NCBI GenBank assembly: GCA_022788085.1
Contig: JALEWA010000139.1
Span: 1-43,703 of the forward strand
Reading direction: 5' to 3'
Source: Lachnospiraceae bacterium
GTDB lineage: Bacteria > Bacillota > Clostridia > Lachnospirales > Lachnospiraceae
Length of the DNA stretch: 43,703 nucleotides
How positions within the stretch are numbered: the first letter of the stretch is position 1; every line of letters begins with the position of its first letter. Of the stretch, positions 24,392 to 34,236 are shown in pieces. The notes under the pieces were generated by a model. That model did no database searches. It had not been told where the DNA came from and worked only from the letters and a program-made list of their open reading frames with translations. The translations under genes were made by a program, and so were the position numbers.

Positions 24392-26223
24392 GTTGCAAAT
24401 ACCTCCTTATCTGAAATTGTCTTCTTGTAACCAAGCTTGAACATAGGTGAAAATGCATATCCCTCTTCGATATATCCAAGAGCCTTGGCAGACGGTGTCA
24501 GAGAAACCTTTGTCTGGATAGCCGGAACTACTGCACTTACTGCTGTTGCTCCATCAAGCTTAGCATCACGACATTTATATTCATAATTAATTGTTTTACC
24601 ATTTTCGCCTTCACAGGCAAGAACGATACCTGTCATATCCTCCGGATACTCAGTTGTACCATAACATGCTGTAATGTACTCATCCAAAGTAATCTCAGCG
24701 GTTGGATCACTGATTTCAAGAATGTTTCTTTCAATCTTAATGTTGGAAGAACCTTCCTCAAAGTATTCCTTGGTCTGAAGCTTCACAGTAACATCACGGA
24801 ACTGGATTTCTACAGGATCAAGTGTTAAGATACGTGTCTTCTTGCCATCGATTACTTCCTCTGAGAAGTGGCAGTGTGTAGGGCAAAGGCAAAGGTCAAC
24901 CTCTTCTCCCTTATAAGAAAGCTTTGCACTTCTTACAGTACCTGCTCCTGCATAATGTGTGAAGTAACCTGCACGATACTTCTCCTGAATCAGGAATGGA
25001 TAAGAAGCATCCTGTACATGCTTTGTGCCTATACCTACAGGCCACTCAAGCTTAGCTACATAAGGACGAAGGTCAACAATAGCTCCACCCTGGTCCATAT
25101 TTACACAGGCTCTCATATATGGATCGCAGTACCAGAACAGCTGCTTGTCTGAACCATAAAGAATATCTCTCCAAGGTGCACATTCAGGCTCGTTGTAGTT
25201 TCCTGCATTAACACCCTTCTTTTCTCTATAATAGTCAGCAAACTCAGACATAGTCATATCGACAAGCTTGCCTTCCTTCTTCAGATCGCCGTAATACTTA
25301 CATCCATCGCTGTATGACTTATAAAGAAGCTCATATGGTTGCTCCCAACGTCCCATCTTATTCATCCAGCCTGGTCCAACGAACATCATATTGTAAGAGT
25401 ATCCGTTATTGTACTTTGCTAAATCTCTATACTGGTCAATTAAATTATAAAGATATGGATATTCCCATGTCTTGGTATCATAAATCATACCACGAAGTAC
25501 GTTCTGTGGATGTGTACCAAAGTTGGAACCATTTCCGTCATAACATGCAATAAGGTCTCTTGATAAATGAGGAATTGCTACGATACCGGAGTCCTCTGCT
25601 GCATTTGCTGCAGGTGCATGTGTGTTCTGCTTGGAAGGAATCCATGGTGCCCATGGGCCGCCATCAAATAAGGTATACCATGAGTTGTTACAGGTATGAT
25701 ATGCCTTTGGTCCTTCTTCCCAGCATGTTGCAACAGCACACTTAACAGATGGATATTTTTCCTTAATATAGTTGGTAAGGTCTGCATCCATGTAATAAGA
25801 GCCTGTTGACTCAGGATAGAAGCCAAATCTGTCATGGAACTTCTCGAAAACATCATTCACGATAGCCTTCTTATCCTCCATAGAGAACATCCAGATACAG
25901 AAATCCTTTGTCTTATACTTCTCACGGAACTCTTCACAAGGAAGTCCCAATAAGGAAAGTGCAATTTCATCACCGTAAACTTCATGGTCATGCTTTGCAA
26001 TTTCAACTGCTTCATCATTGAATAAAGAAGCATAGGTCATCTGAATTGTAACCTTCAGACCGTTTTCATGTGCCAATCTCTGCTGTGTCTTGAAAATATC
26101 AAGAGATTCTGTAAGCAACGCCTTATCTCCGATATCCTCCTCTTTTCCCTGTCCTGTGACAGTTGCAGAATACTCCGGAACCATCTCCGGACGATGGATA
26201 ATGTTCACTACAAATTTATCCAC
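24364..26223 (-). CDS. Uncharacterised carbohydrate-active-like protein (possibly DUF3863/DUF3864 type)
   Basis: A 619-residue cytoplasmic-looking protein starting at a GTG with AAGGAGG 7 nt upstream. The first 350 residues look like a (beta/alpha) barrel of the deacetylase or glycoside-hydrolase kind: VVNIIHRPEMVPEY, IQMTYASLFND, FGFYPESTGSYYMDADL, CAVATCWEEGPKAYH, FDGGPWAPWIPSK and MMFVGPGWMNKMGRWEQ. From about residue 370 the chain becomes beta-rich, like an accessory domain. It most resembles, from memory, proteins annotated DUF3863/DUF3864 that are suspected glycosidases. No signal peptide is seen. It sits 30 nt after lacZ and ahead of the zinc-ribbon gene, so it probably acts on an imported galactose-containing sugar. 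Catalytic residues cannot be named. Confidence 0.55.
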   Translation of the reverse strand: MDKFVVNIIHRPEMVPEYSATVTGQGKEEDIGDKALLTESLDIFKTQQRLAHENGLKVTIQMTYASLFNDEAVEIAKHDHEVYGDEIALSLLGLPCEEFREKYKTKDFCIWMFSMEDKKAIVNDVFEKFHDRFGFYPESTGSYYMDADLTNYIKEKYPSVKCAVATCWEEGPKAYHTCNNSWYTLFDGGPWAPWIPSKQNTHAPAANAAEDSGIVAIPHLSRDLIACYDGNGSNFGTHPQNVLRGMIYDTKTWEYPYLYNLIDQYRDLAKYNNGYSYNMMFVGPGWMNKMGRWEQPYELLYKSYSDGCKYYGDLKKEGKLVDMTMSEFADYYREKKGVNAGNYNEPECAPWRDILYGSDKQLFWYCDPYMRACVNMDQGGAIVDLRPYVAKLEWPVGIGTKHVQDASYPFLIQEKYRAGYFTHYAGAGTVRSAKLSYKGEEVDLCLCPTHCHFSEEVIDGKKTRILTLDPVEIQFRDVTVKLQTKEYFEEGSSNIKIERNILEISDPTAEITLDEYITACYGTTEYPEDMTGIVLACEGENGKTINYEYKCRDAKLDGATAVSAVVPAIQTKVSLTPSAKALGYIEEGYAFSPMFKLGYKKTISDKEVFATWLNLEKAN

Positions 26224-26253
26224 TGTTCTTCCTCCTTATCTTTGGGGTAATCA

Positions 26254-29200
26254 TTAAATCCCCTTGAAATAAAATGATAATGTTAATTTCTTTGTTACAT
26301 CCAGCAAATACTCTTCATGCGTTCTGGAACCCCAGCTGTCATCTCCTGCTACACCCATCTGCATAAACGCTACCCTTACAACGGTGTAATAGATAGGTGG
26401 AAGCTCATAGGCATGCATTGCATTTTCCAGCTCATGTGGTGTATATGGCAGTGCAGAAAAGCTTAAATCCTTTCCACCAAATTCCATGCCTCTTCCTTTG
26501 TTGTCTGTAATGCGTGCAACACGTACATGTGTATGGTTGCCACACTCCTGAGGAACCAGATACTCTGCCAGATTATCTGCTACTTTATTCTGAAAGATAC
26601 CAAGTCTGCCACCTCTCTCACGGTCGCAGTATGTATCTGCCGGACCAAGTCCATACCATGCAAGATTTTCATAATCTGCATCAAATTTAAATATCATGCC
26701 AAACTCAGGCATATCCTGTATACCCTTCGGCGGTTCATAGGAAAGTGTTGTCCATACCCTTCCATCTCCTGTCACCGTATAGGCTACCTCACAGGAAGAC
26801 TCCGGTGTTGTTGGAAGTTCATAGGTATAAGTCACAGTAATGCTCTTGTCACCATTTTCGCTGACAACAGGTGCTTTTGTTCTCTGGTACATGCTTGCCA
26901 TTTTCCATTGTGCATAGCGCAATGGCATCTGATTACCATTGTCATTATCTGTCGGCGCACGCCAGAAATTCGGCTTTGGAATCGCCTTTATCATTTCCCT
27001 GCCACCATACACATAAGACACAAGACCTTTTCCACCCTTATCAAATAAGGCTTCAAAATGCATACCCCTGACACCAATGTTATAGGTTCCATGAGTGACT
27101 CTGATTGTTTCAGTACAAGGTATTTCCTTTGCTGCGACTTCGTAGATTCCCTGACCAAATGCGACCTCATGACCACGTTTTGCCCAAAGGGTGTCTTCCT
27201 TTAACACAAAGGAAACCGTTACTACATATTCACCAGGAACTGTTGCACTCCACGGTGTTTCCTTGCACCAGGGTGTCTGATACTTCCATTTTGGAAGTTT
27301 ATAGACTCCTTTTTCCAATGGTTCCACTGCTGTCTCTACGCTTGCTTCTGCCACCGGCTCACCGTCTCTTTCAAGACTTACTATGCAGATATATTCTGAT
27401 GTATTCGTAAAAAGATTCTTGTTGCGAACCTCAAAGGTATCATCCTTTACCGTAATCTGAAGTCCCTGATAATTGAACTTCACCTCCTGCATTTTCGGAG
27501 AAGGCTTTCTCTCGCCGCCATAAGCTATGCCATTTCCGCTGAAATTGTAATCACACGGTCTGTCATCAAAATCACCGCCGTAGCCTAATACCTCATTGCC
27601 ATATCGATCCTTATGATAAATGGACTGGTCAATGTAGTCCCATATAAAGCCGCCCTGATATAACGGTTCTTCATCAGCCAAATCCGTATATTTGTGCATA
27701 CCGCCACAGGAATTTCCCATGGCATGTGTGTATTCACACAGGATAAATGGCTTTGATCTGTCTTTTTTCAGAAAATCTCTAATGAAAGCTGCACTTGGAT
27801 ACATACGGCTTTCCATATCCGAAGTATCGTTATAGCGTCTGTCATTTGCCACTCCCTCGTAATGTACGAGTCTTGTATCATCCAGCTCATGGAAACGCTT
27901 TGACATTTCATAGATAACGGATCCTCCAAAGGATTCATTCCCACATGACCAGATTAATATTGAAGGATGATTCTTATCACGCTGATACATGGATTCCACC
28001 CTGTCTAACAGCAGTGGCTGCCAGTCCTTTCGGTCTCCGGGAAGAGCCTTTTCCAGCGGCCACACACCACGTCCAACCATATCCCACGCGCCATGTGTTT
28101 CCATATTACACTCATCTATGAGATAAATTCCGTATTCATCACAAAGCTCATACAGCTTGGAATCATTCGGGTAATGACTGGTACGAATCGCATTGATATT
28201 GTTACGTTTCATCGTAATAATATCTTTTAGCATATCTTCCAGTCTTGGAACACGTCCCCATCTTGAACTGAACTCATGTCTGTCCACGCCCTTAAACACA
28301 ATACGTTTACCATTGATGGTCATAATGCCATCATCCATGGCAAATCTTCGAAAGCCTATTCTTTGTGGTATAATCTCCTGCTGTTTTCCATCCTCATCAA
28401 AAACAACAATCGTTAAATCATATAGATTTGGGTGTTCTGCGCTCCAAAGAACCGGGTTCTTTACAGCAATCGTCTTCTTTTCCTCTGCCGATAAAGCAAG
28501 TTCTTCTCTTGCCACCTCTTCGCCATGATAAGATAAAAGAAGCCTGGCCATTCCTGCCTGCGTTGCTTTGAAGAAAAGTTCTAAAATTGCCTCGGTATAA
28601 CTCTCATTCAGTAAGGTCTTTACCTTCATATCACAGATATGAACCTGCGGAATTGCATATAAGTATACATCCCTAAAAATGCCTGAGAAACGGAAGAAAT
28701 CCTGATCCTCACACCAGCTTCCCGATGTCCACTTAAATACCTGTACTGCAAGCTTATTCTCACCCTCCGTCAGAAAATCTGTTAATTCAAATTCAGACGG
28801 AGTAAAGGTATCTTCACTATAACCTACATATTGACCATTACACCAAAGAGCAAATCCACTCTCTACGCCCTGAAAGGAGATAAAGATTCTCTTATCCTTA
28901 TAGTTTTCCGGTACCGTAAGATACTTCACATAGCTTGCAACCGGATTAAACTGTGTTGGAATCTCACCCGGCTCTATCGCCTCATGACCATCCCAGGGAT
29001 ACTGCACATTGACATATTGTGGTTTATCATATCCCTCCATCTGGATATGCGCAGGAACCATAATATCATCCCATGTCCTGCAGTCATAATCCATCTGCTC
29101 AAAGCCTTGTGGTGCTTCCTTAAGGTTTCTTGCATAACAGAACTTCCACAGACCATTCAAATCCTGCTTAAAACTCTCCTTGCCTTCTACCAGGTCACAC

Positions 29201-29295
29201 TCGTTGGCATAAAATTTATGATCCGAATGTGCCCCAACTCGATTTTGCGCAAAAAATGCCGGATCCTTTATCCTATTATAATCAAACTTCTGCAT
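26254..29295 (-). CDS. lacZ: Beta-galactosidase, glycoside hydrolase family 2
   Basis: A 1013-residue LacZ-type enzyme with the full five-domain length of E. coli LacZ. The sugar-binding domain begins FDYNRIKDPAFFAQNRVGAHSD; the acid/base Glu lies in IWSCGNESFGGS and the nucleophile Glu in FILCEYTHAMGNS. The metal- and substrate-binding patterns RHEF, RTSHYPND and GGDFDDRPCD are present, and the C-terminal domain has WYGLGPADTYCDRERGG. It hydrolyses terminal beta-galactosides to galactose. The start is taken at the ATG 29293-29295, since GGAGG lies 5 nt before it; a longer frame to 29355 has no ribosome-binding site. No signal peptide is present, so the enzyme is cytoplasmic. It may have its own activator-dependent promoter. 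Confidence 0.97.
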   Translation of the reverse strand: MQKFDYNRIKDPAFFAQNRVGAHSDHKFYANECDLVEGKESFKQDLNGLWKFCYARNLKEAPQGFEQMDYDCRTWDDIMVPAHIQMEGYDKPQYVNVQYPWDGHEAIEPGEIPTQFNPVASYVKYLTVPENYKDKRIFISFQGVESGFALWCNGQYVGYSEDTFTPSEFELTDFLTEGENKLAVQVFKWTSGSWCEDQDFFRFSGIFRDVYLYAIPQVHICDMKVKTLLNESYTEAILELFFKATQAGMARLLLSYHGEEVAREELALSAEEKKTIAVKNPVLWSAEHPNLYDLTIVVFDEDGKQQEIIPQRIGFRRFAMDDGIMTINGKRIVFKGVDRHEFSSRWGRVPRLEDMLKDIITMKRNNINAIRTSHYPNDSKLYELCDEYGIYLIDECNMETHGAWDMVGRGVWPLEKALPGDRKDWQPLLLDRVESMYQRDKNHPSILIWSCGNESFGGSVIYEMSKRFHELDDTRLVHYEGVANDRRYNDTSDMESRMYPSAAFIRDFLKKDRSKPFILCEYTHAMGNSCGGMHKYTDLADEEPLYQGGFIWDYIDQSIYHKDRYGNEVLGYGGDFDDRPCDYNFSGNGIAYGGERKPSPKMQEVKFNYQGLQITVKDDTFEVRNKNLFTNTSEYICIVSLERDGEPVAEASVETAVEPLEKGVYKLPKWKYQTPWCKETPWSATVPGEYVVTVSFVLKEDTLWAKRGHEVAFGQGIYEVAAKEIPCTETIRVTHGTYNIGVRGMHFEALFDKGGKGLVSYVYGGREMIKAIPKPNFWRAPTDNDNGNQMPLRYAQWKMASMYQRTKAPVVSENGDKSITVTYTYELPTTPESSCEVAYTVTGDGRVWTTLSYEPPKGIQDMPEFGMIFKFDADYENLAWYGLGPADTYCDRERGGRLGIFQNKVADNLAEYLVPQECGNHTHVRVARITDNKGRGMEFGGKDLSFSALPYTPHELENAMHAYELPPIYYTVVRVAFMQMGVAGDDSWGSRTHEEYLLDVTKKLTLSFYFKGI

Positions 29296-29341
29296 AACAC
29301 CCTCCATCGTTTTGTCACGCAATGTCTTACGACATATTGTG

Positions 29342-29399
29342 ATTATAACATTCATACATTATTTTTTGTTTATAAATACACTTCTAAAATGCGCATTTT
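29342..29399 (-). promoter_or_regulatory. Possible AraC-controlled promoter before lacZ
   Basis: The minus strand has a consensus TATAAT (29342-29347) but no recognisable -35. A perfect 14-bp palindrome, AAAATGCGCATTTT (29386-29399), lies about 40 nt upstream, where an activator would bind. The 165-nt gap before lacZ is by far the longest inside the operon. Confidence 0.45.
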
Positions 29400-29460
29400 C
29401 AACCATAGTATTTTGCTTCTTTTAGTACTGATTTTTTATATTCGCCCATATGTTTTTCTG

Positions 29461-30390
29461 CTACCAACCCTTTAATGCTGAAATATTATAATCCAGCAAT
29501 TTTCCTTCATGGTTATCAGGTCTCTTCTTCCATTGATAAGGCGAGGTTCCAATAATCCTTCTAAAATTCCTGTTAAAAGTGGACGGTGTAACAAAACCTA
29601 CCCTCTCTGCCACATCCTCCATGCTGATATCAGTCTTATCAATCAACTCACACGCTTTCTTCACACGAACAAAATTCACGTATTCCACCGGTGTCATATT
29701 CATCTTCTGCTGGAATACCCGGCGAAAATGTGTTTCGCTCATGTGACATTCATTTGCCAAATCCAGAATTTTAAAGGACTCTGCATAATGTGCTTCCACA
29801 TATTCTATCGCTTTTTCAAGCTGTATCACATTACTCTTATTTCCTAACGCCATTCCTCTTCTGCCATTATATCTGGCTATTTCAAACAGCAAGGTATACA
29901 CAAGTCCCTTTACACATTCCTGATGATACTCAGATTTATGCTGCATTTCTTCAAAGATGGCACGTACCAAAGTAACAATCATCGGATTATGCTCTGCCTT
30001 GATAAAAAAAGCATTTTGATTGATTGCTTCCAATAAATCCTTTGCCTCTGCGGCACTTTGTCTTCCAAGCCCACGAAAAATTGCTTCCGGATCTATATAC
30101 AGATATTCCCAAAAAGCAGGAACATTGGTATCGCTTCTCGTAACGTGTAGAAAATTTGCAGGGATACAGGATACCATGCCCGGACCAAACCGGTAAAACT
30201 CTTCATCCAGCACCAAATCTCCATCCCCATAATGACAATAGCCTATTTCCAACAGATTATGAAAATGCTGATTATCAATATTTTCCCCATATATCTGAAT
30301 CCATTTACTTCCCATCAATGCCAGTACCGGCTCGTCCTGTGGAAGTTCATAAAAACGAAACTCTGCGGCTTGTTTTTTCTTCTTTGACAT
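29461..30390 (-). CDS. AraC-family regulator with cupin sensor domain
   Basis: A 309-residue regulator. The N-terminal half is an AraC-type cupin (NQHFHNLLEIGYCHYGDGDLV, FGPGMVSCIPANFLHV), the usual sugar-sensing part. The C-terminal 100 residues carry two helix-turn-helix units: FKILDLANECHMSETHFRRVF and MEDVAERVGFVTPSTFNRNF, followed by IGTSPYQWKKR. The start is taken as the ATG at 30388-30390, with AAAGGA upstream; the longer frame lacks a ribosome-binding site. It lies between the LacI-type gene and lacZ in the same operon. It probably activates lacZ and the downstream gene in response to a galactoside; the ligand is not known. Confidence 0.9.
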   Translation of the reverse strand: MSKKKKQAAEFRFYELPQDEPVLALMGSKWIQIYGENIDNQHFHNLLEIGYCHYGDGDLVLDEEFYRFGPGMVSCIPANFLHVTRSDTNVPAFWEYLYIDPEAIFRGLGRQSAAEAKDLLEAINQNAFFIKAEHNPMIVTLVRAIFEEMQHKSEYHQECVKGLVYTLLFEIARYNGRRGMALGNKSNVIQLEKAIEYVEAHYAESFKILDLANECHMSETHFRRVFQQKMNMTPVEYVNFVRVKKACELIDKTDISMEDVAERVGFVTPSTFNRNFRRIIGTSPYQWKKRPDNHEGKLLDYNISALKGW

Positions 30391-30420
30391 ATCCGTCCTT
30401 TCTATCTGAATACACATTGG

Positions 30421-31449
30421 TTATATGATACCTGTTGATTCTCTTAAGACAATCTCATATCCTAATAAATTTCTTCCTTTTACTTCATCACCCTGAATGT
30501 AGGAAAGCAATACACTACAGGTAAGTGCTCCAAGACCCTTATCATCAAAAAGAAGTGAAGTCACAGCAGGCTCATGATTCATCAGCAATGTACTGTCATA
30601 GAAGGATGCCACCTTCATCTGCTGCGGAACCTTTATGTGTTCTCTTGCAAGCACCTGCAATACCTGTGAACAAATCATATCATCCATACAGATCATGCAC
30701 TGCGCATCTCTTCCCAGCAGGTTCTTTACTGCCTGTTCTATCTGTTCGAAGGATTCACAATTGTTATAAATCAATGCTTCATCAAGTGTATACTTCGCAT
30801 TTCGAAATGCATCCTTATACCCCTGCAATCTTGTGCGGTTTACTACGAGATTCTGGCTTCCTCCAATCAGTCCTATTCTTTTGCACCCGCTTGAAAGAAT
30901 TTTCATGACAAGTTCACAACAACCGGCCTTATGATTATTATCCACCTGTAGGATATCCTCATCCTTCGAGGTTCCCATAAGCACAAACGGAATCTGCTGT
31001 TCCTTTAAAAAACCGGCGGCTTTATCCTTTACCATCGAGCGACTCAAGATAACACCATCCACCTTATGATTGGCTATCATACGTTCCAGGTTTGTATAAT
31101 CCTTTCCCACGGTAGTGACCAGCATGACATCATAATCGTTTCTGGAAGCTTCCTCACAAATTCCCTGCATACTGTTTTGGAAAAAGGGCATATCGACCAG
31201 ATTACAATCGCCCGGTATCACCAATGCAATATTATAAGTCTTCTGCTGTGCCAGCCCCTTGGCTATGACATTTGGTTTATAGTCCTTCTCCTGTATATAG
31301 GCAAGTACTCTCTGCCTTGTCTCCTCGCTGATTCTTCCCTTTCCGGAAATAGCTCTGGACACAGTTGTCTTGGAAACCTGCAAAGCCTCGGCAATATCTG
31401 AAATTGTTATTTTCTTATTCTCCAGTTTGTCATTTCGGAAGGTTTCCAT
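30421..31449 (-). CDS. LacI-family repressor of the galactan operon
   Basis: A 342-residue LacI/GalR-type regulator. The N-terminal DNA-binding domain shows ITISDIAEALQVSKTTVSRAISGKGRISEETRQRV with the hinge NVIAKGLAQ. The rest is a periplasmic-binding-protein-like effector domain (IALVIPGDCNLVDMPFFQ, VDGVILSRSM, GCKRIGLIGG, AVTSLLFDD). It is encoded in the middle of the operon after galT. The canonical LacI-type operator at 35417-35434, just downstream of the operon promoter, makes autoregulated repression likely. AAAGGAA lies 12 nt before the ATG. The inducer is presumably galactose or a galacto-oligosaccharide, which cannot be read from sequence. Confidence 0.92.
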   Translation of the reverse strand: METFRNDKLENKKITISDIAEALQVSKTTVSRAISGKGRISEETRQRVLAYIQEKDYKPNVIAKGLAQQKTYNIALVIPGDCNLVDMPFFQNSMQGICEEASRNDYDVMLVTTVGKDYTNLERMIANHKVDGVILSRSMVKDKAAGFLKEQQIPFVLMGTSKDEDILQVDNNHKAGCCELVMKILSSGCKRIGLIGGSQNLVVNRTRLQGYKDAFRNAKYTLDEALIYNNCESFEQIEQAVKNLLGRDAQCMICMDDMICSQVLQVLAREHIKVPQQMKVASFYDSTLLMNHEPAVTSLLFDDKGLGALTCSVLLSYIQGDEVKGRNLLGYEIVLRESTGII

Positions 31450-31486
31450 ACTAACAACCGTTTCCTTTCTGTGTAACTATTCCGTA

Positions 31487-33007
31487 CTAAAGTGCCTGAA
31501 TAAATCTGTCAAATGCCTTCTGTCCCTCTTCATCTCTCTTATAGACACCGGCATGTTCTAATACTTTACCGAATACAATGCCGACCTCTTTTTCCAGAAT
31601 ATCCATAATCGTATTCTCATTTACGTTACCTGCATATTTAGGCAGGAATTCTTCTACCCAGTCAGCATGCTTTTCAAGCACTTCATCCTTACGGATATCT
31701 GCGCCCTCAACGATTGCCTTTGCTAATGCTTCCAGTTCGCCCTTAAGTCTTGATGGAAGCACTGCAAGTCCCATAACCTCAATCAGACCAATATTCTCCT
31801 TCTTAATATGATGAAGCTCTGCATGAGGATGATATACCCCAAGCGGGTGCTCCTTTGTTGTAATGTTATTACGAAGAACTAAATCAAGTTCATAATTATT
31901 TCCACGTTTTCTTGCAATCGGTGTGATGGTATTATGTGGTTCACCGTCTGTCTCGGCAAAGATGAATGCTGCTTCATCCGTAAACCCGCGCCACTTTGCA
32001 AGAATGACATCAGCAAGCTCAATGATTCTGTTGTAATCAGGATGTGATAAACGGATCACGGACATCGGCCATTTCACAATACCAGCCTTGATATCTTCAA
32101 AGCCCTTTACCTGAAAACTTCTTTCAACAGGTGCCTTTGCCATCGCAAATTCATAATTTCCACCCTGAAAATGGTCATGGCTTAAGATAGAACCTCCTAC
32201 AATTGGTAAATCTGCATTGGAGCCAACAAAGTAATGTGGGAACTGCTCCACAAAGGAAAACAGCTTTACAAAGGTATTGTGTTCAATCTTCATTGGAATG
32301 TGCTGACTGTTAAACACGATGCAATGCTCGTTATAATATACATATGGAGAATACTGGAAGCCCCACTGATTCCCCTGAATCTCAATGGGAATAATTCTGT
32401 GGTTCTGTCTTGCCGGATGATTTACTCTTCCTGCATAGCCCTCATTCTCAATGCAGAGCTGACACTTAGGATAACCGCTCTGTTTTGCATTCTTTGCTGC
32501 TGCAATTGCCTTTGGATCCTTTTCCGGCTTGGAAAGGTTAATGGTAATGTCCATCTCACCGTATTCTGTTGCAGCCTTCCACTTCATATCCTTCTTAATA
32601 CGATATCTCCTGATATAGTCTGTATTTTGGCTGAATGCATAATACCAGTCTGTTGCAGCCTTTGCGCCCTTCTCGTTATAAAGCTTCCTGAAGGTGTAGA
32701 TTACATCCGATGGTCTTGGAACCATACATCCCATAATCTTTGTATCAAATAAATCACGATATACAACCGTATCATCCTGCAGCAATCCATTTGCTGCTGC
32801 GTAGTCAAGCATTTCCTTTAATACTTCTTCCAGCGGAAACTCCTCCGGCTTCACAAATGCAAAATCTTCCGGTGCAAACTCGCCATCATATTCTTCTATA
32901 CCAAACAGCTCTAAAAGCCTGTTTACTGTGTAAATGATATCTGCTTTATCCACAAGACCGCAGGAAACGCCATAACGAACAAGGTCTGTAATGTTCTTTG
33001 TAATCAT
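31487..33007 (-). CDS. galT: UDP-glucose-hexose-1-phosphate uridylyltransferase, class II GalT
   Basis: A 506-residue enzyme of the Firmicutes-specific class II GalT family, about 150 residues longer than E. coli GalT. Recognisable segments are FDTKIMGCMVPRPSDVI, CQLCIENEGYAGRVNHPARQNHRIIPI, NEHCIVFNSQHIPMKI, GGSILSHDHFQGG (the conserved His cluster) and HNTITPIARKRG. It exchanges UMP between UDP-glucose and galactose-1-phosphate in the Leloir pathway. The start is the ATG at 33005-33007 with AGGAAAGAG upstream; the seven-codon longer frame has no site. It follows galK by 26 nt. No galE is visible in the window. Confidence 0.95.
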   Translation of the reverse strand: MITKNITDLVRYGVSCGLVDKADIIYTVNRLLELFGIEEYDGEFAPEDFAFVKPEEFPLEEVLKEMLDYAAANGLLQDDTVVYRDLFDTKIMGCMVPRPSDVIYTFRKLYNEKGAKAATDWYYAFSQNTDYIRRYRIKKDMKWKAATEYGEMDITINLSKPEKDPKAIAAAKNAKQSGYPKCQLCIENEGYAGRVNHPARQNHRIIPIEIQGNQWGFQYSPYVYYNEHCIVFNSQHIPMKIEHNTFVKLFSFVEQFPHYFVGSNADLPIVGGSILSHDHFQGGNYEFAMAKAPVERSFQVKGFEDIKAGIVKWPMSVIRLSHPDYNRIIELADVILAKWRGFTDEAAFIFAETDGEPHNTITPIARKRGNNYELDLVLRNNITTKEHPLGVYHPHAELHHIKKENIGLIEVMGLAVLPSRLKGELEALAKAIVEGADIRKDEVLEKHADWVEEFLPKYAGNVNENTIMDILEKEVGIVFGKVLEHAGVYKRDEEGQKAFDRFIQAL

Positions 33008-33033
33008 ATCTTCTCTTTCCTCTAACATGAAAT

Positions 33034-34197
33034 TTATAATACAGATGGACCATCTCCGATTTCTACTACATAGAAATCAGCCGCATAACCAATCTGCTCC
33101 TTGTATGCCTTTCCTACATTCTCGATAAATGCCGGAACCGCTTCTTCCTTTACAATGCTGACCGCACAGCCACCGAAACCGGCACCTGTCATTCTTGCGC
33201 CAATAACACCATCCTGTTTCAAAGCTTCTGCTACCAAGGTATCAAGCTCCTTACCGGTAACCTCGTAATCATCACGAAGAGAATCGTGGGAAGCAATCAT
33301 CAGCTTTCCAAATAAAGCAAGATCATTGTCCTTTAATGCCTGAACTGCCTTAATGGTTCTCTGGTTCTCGTAAACAGCATGCTTTGCTCTCTTAATCTTA
33401 ACTGCATCACCAATTAATTCCTTATTTGCTTCGAATTCTTCCTCGGTCAACTCACCAAGAGACTTAATGGAAAGCTTTGTCTGAAGGGACGCAAGTGCCG
33501 CTTCACATTCTGCTCTTCTCTCATTATATTTGGAGTCACCAAGTCCGCGTTTTTTATTTGTATTTAAGATAACGATCTTTGCACCTGCAAGAGCTATCGG
33601 AGCATACTCATAGGATAAATCTGCCGTATCAAGGAAAATAGCAGAATCTTTCTTACCCATAGCAATCGCAAACTGATCCATGATACCACAGTTTACACCG
33701 TTGTACTGATTTTCAGAGAACTGACCAATCAGCGCTAAATCCTGATTGGTTACTGCAAATTCAAACAGCTCCTTTAAGATAAAACCTGTTAAAACTTCAA
33801 TCGAAGCAGAAGAGGATAAACCGGAACCATTCGGAATATTACCAAAATACAGAATATCAAGTCCCTTTGTTACCTCAAAGCCCTTCTTGCCGAATGCCCA
33901 AATGATTCCCTTTGGGTAATTTCTCCAGTCACCAGGAGTCTTTTGCTCGATATCTGCTAATCTGCTTTCTCCAATACCGCTTTCTTCAAAATTCATAGAA
34001 TACAGGCAAAGCTTGTCATCCTCACGTAATCTTGCAACGGCATATGTACCAATTGTCAATGCACATGGAAATACATGACCACCATTATAATCTGTATGTT
34101 CACCAATCAGATTTACACGTCCCGGAGCAAAATAAACTGCTGCTCCCTTTGCATCACCAAACACTTCTTCAAATTTCTTTAATAATTCCTGCTTCAT
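33034..34197 (-). CDS. galK: Galactokinase
   Basis: A 387-residue GHMP-family kinase of normal length. The galactokinase signature GRVNLIGEHTDYNGGHVFP is at about residue 25, the ATP-binding GLSSSASIEV motif follows NIPNGS at about 125, and the third motif is GARMTGAGFGGCAVSIV near residue 340. It phosphorylates galactose at C1, feeding GalT. It lies 39 nt downstream of the galactanase gene and 26 nt upstream of galT, with AAGGAGA before its ATG. Confidence 0.97.
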   Translation of the reverse strand: MKQELLKKFEEVFGDAKGAAVYFAPGRVNLIGEHTDYNGGHVFPCALTIGTYAVARLREDDKLCLYSMNFEESGIGESRLADIEQKTPGDWRNYPKGIIWAFGKKGFEVTKGLDILYFGNIPNGSGLSSSASIEVLTGFILKELFEFAVTNQDLALIGQFSENQYNGVNCGIMDQFAIAMGKKDSAIFLDTADLSYEYAPIALAGAKIVILNTNKKRGLGDSKYNERRAECEAALASLQTKLSIKSLGELTEEEFEANKELIGDAVKIKRAKHAVYENQRTIKAVQALKDNDLALFGKLMIASHDSLRDDYEVTGKELDTLVAEALKQDGVIGARMTGAGFGGCAVSIVKEEAVPAFIENVGKAYKEQIGYAADFYVVEIGDGPSVL

Positions 34198-34236
34198 GTC
34201 TCTTCTCCTTATCTTTTAGGTTAATACTCAAATTTT

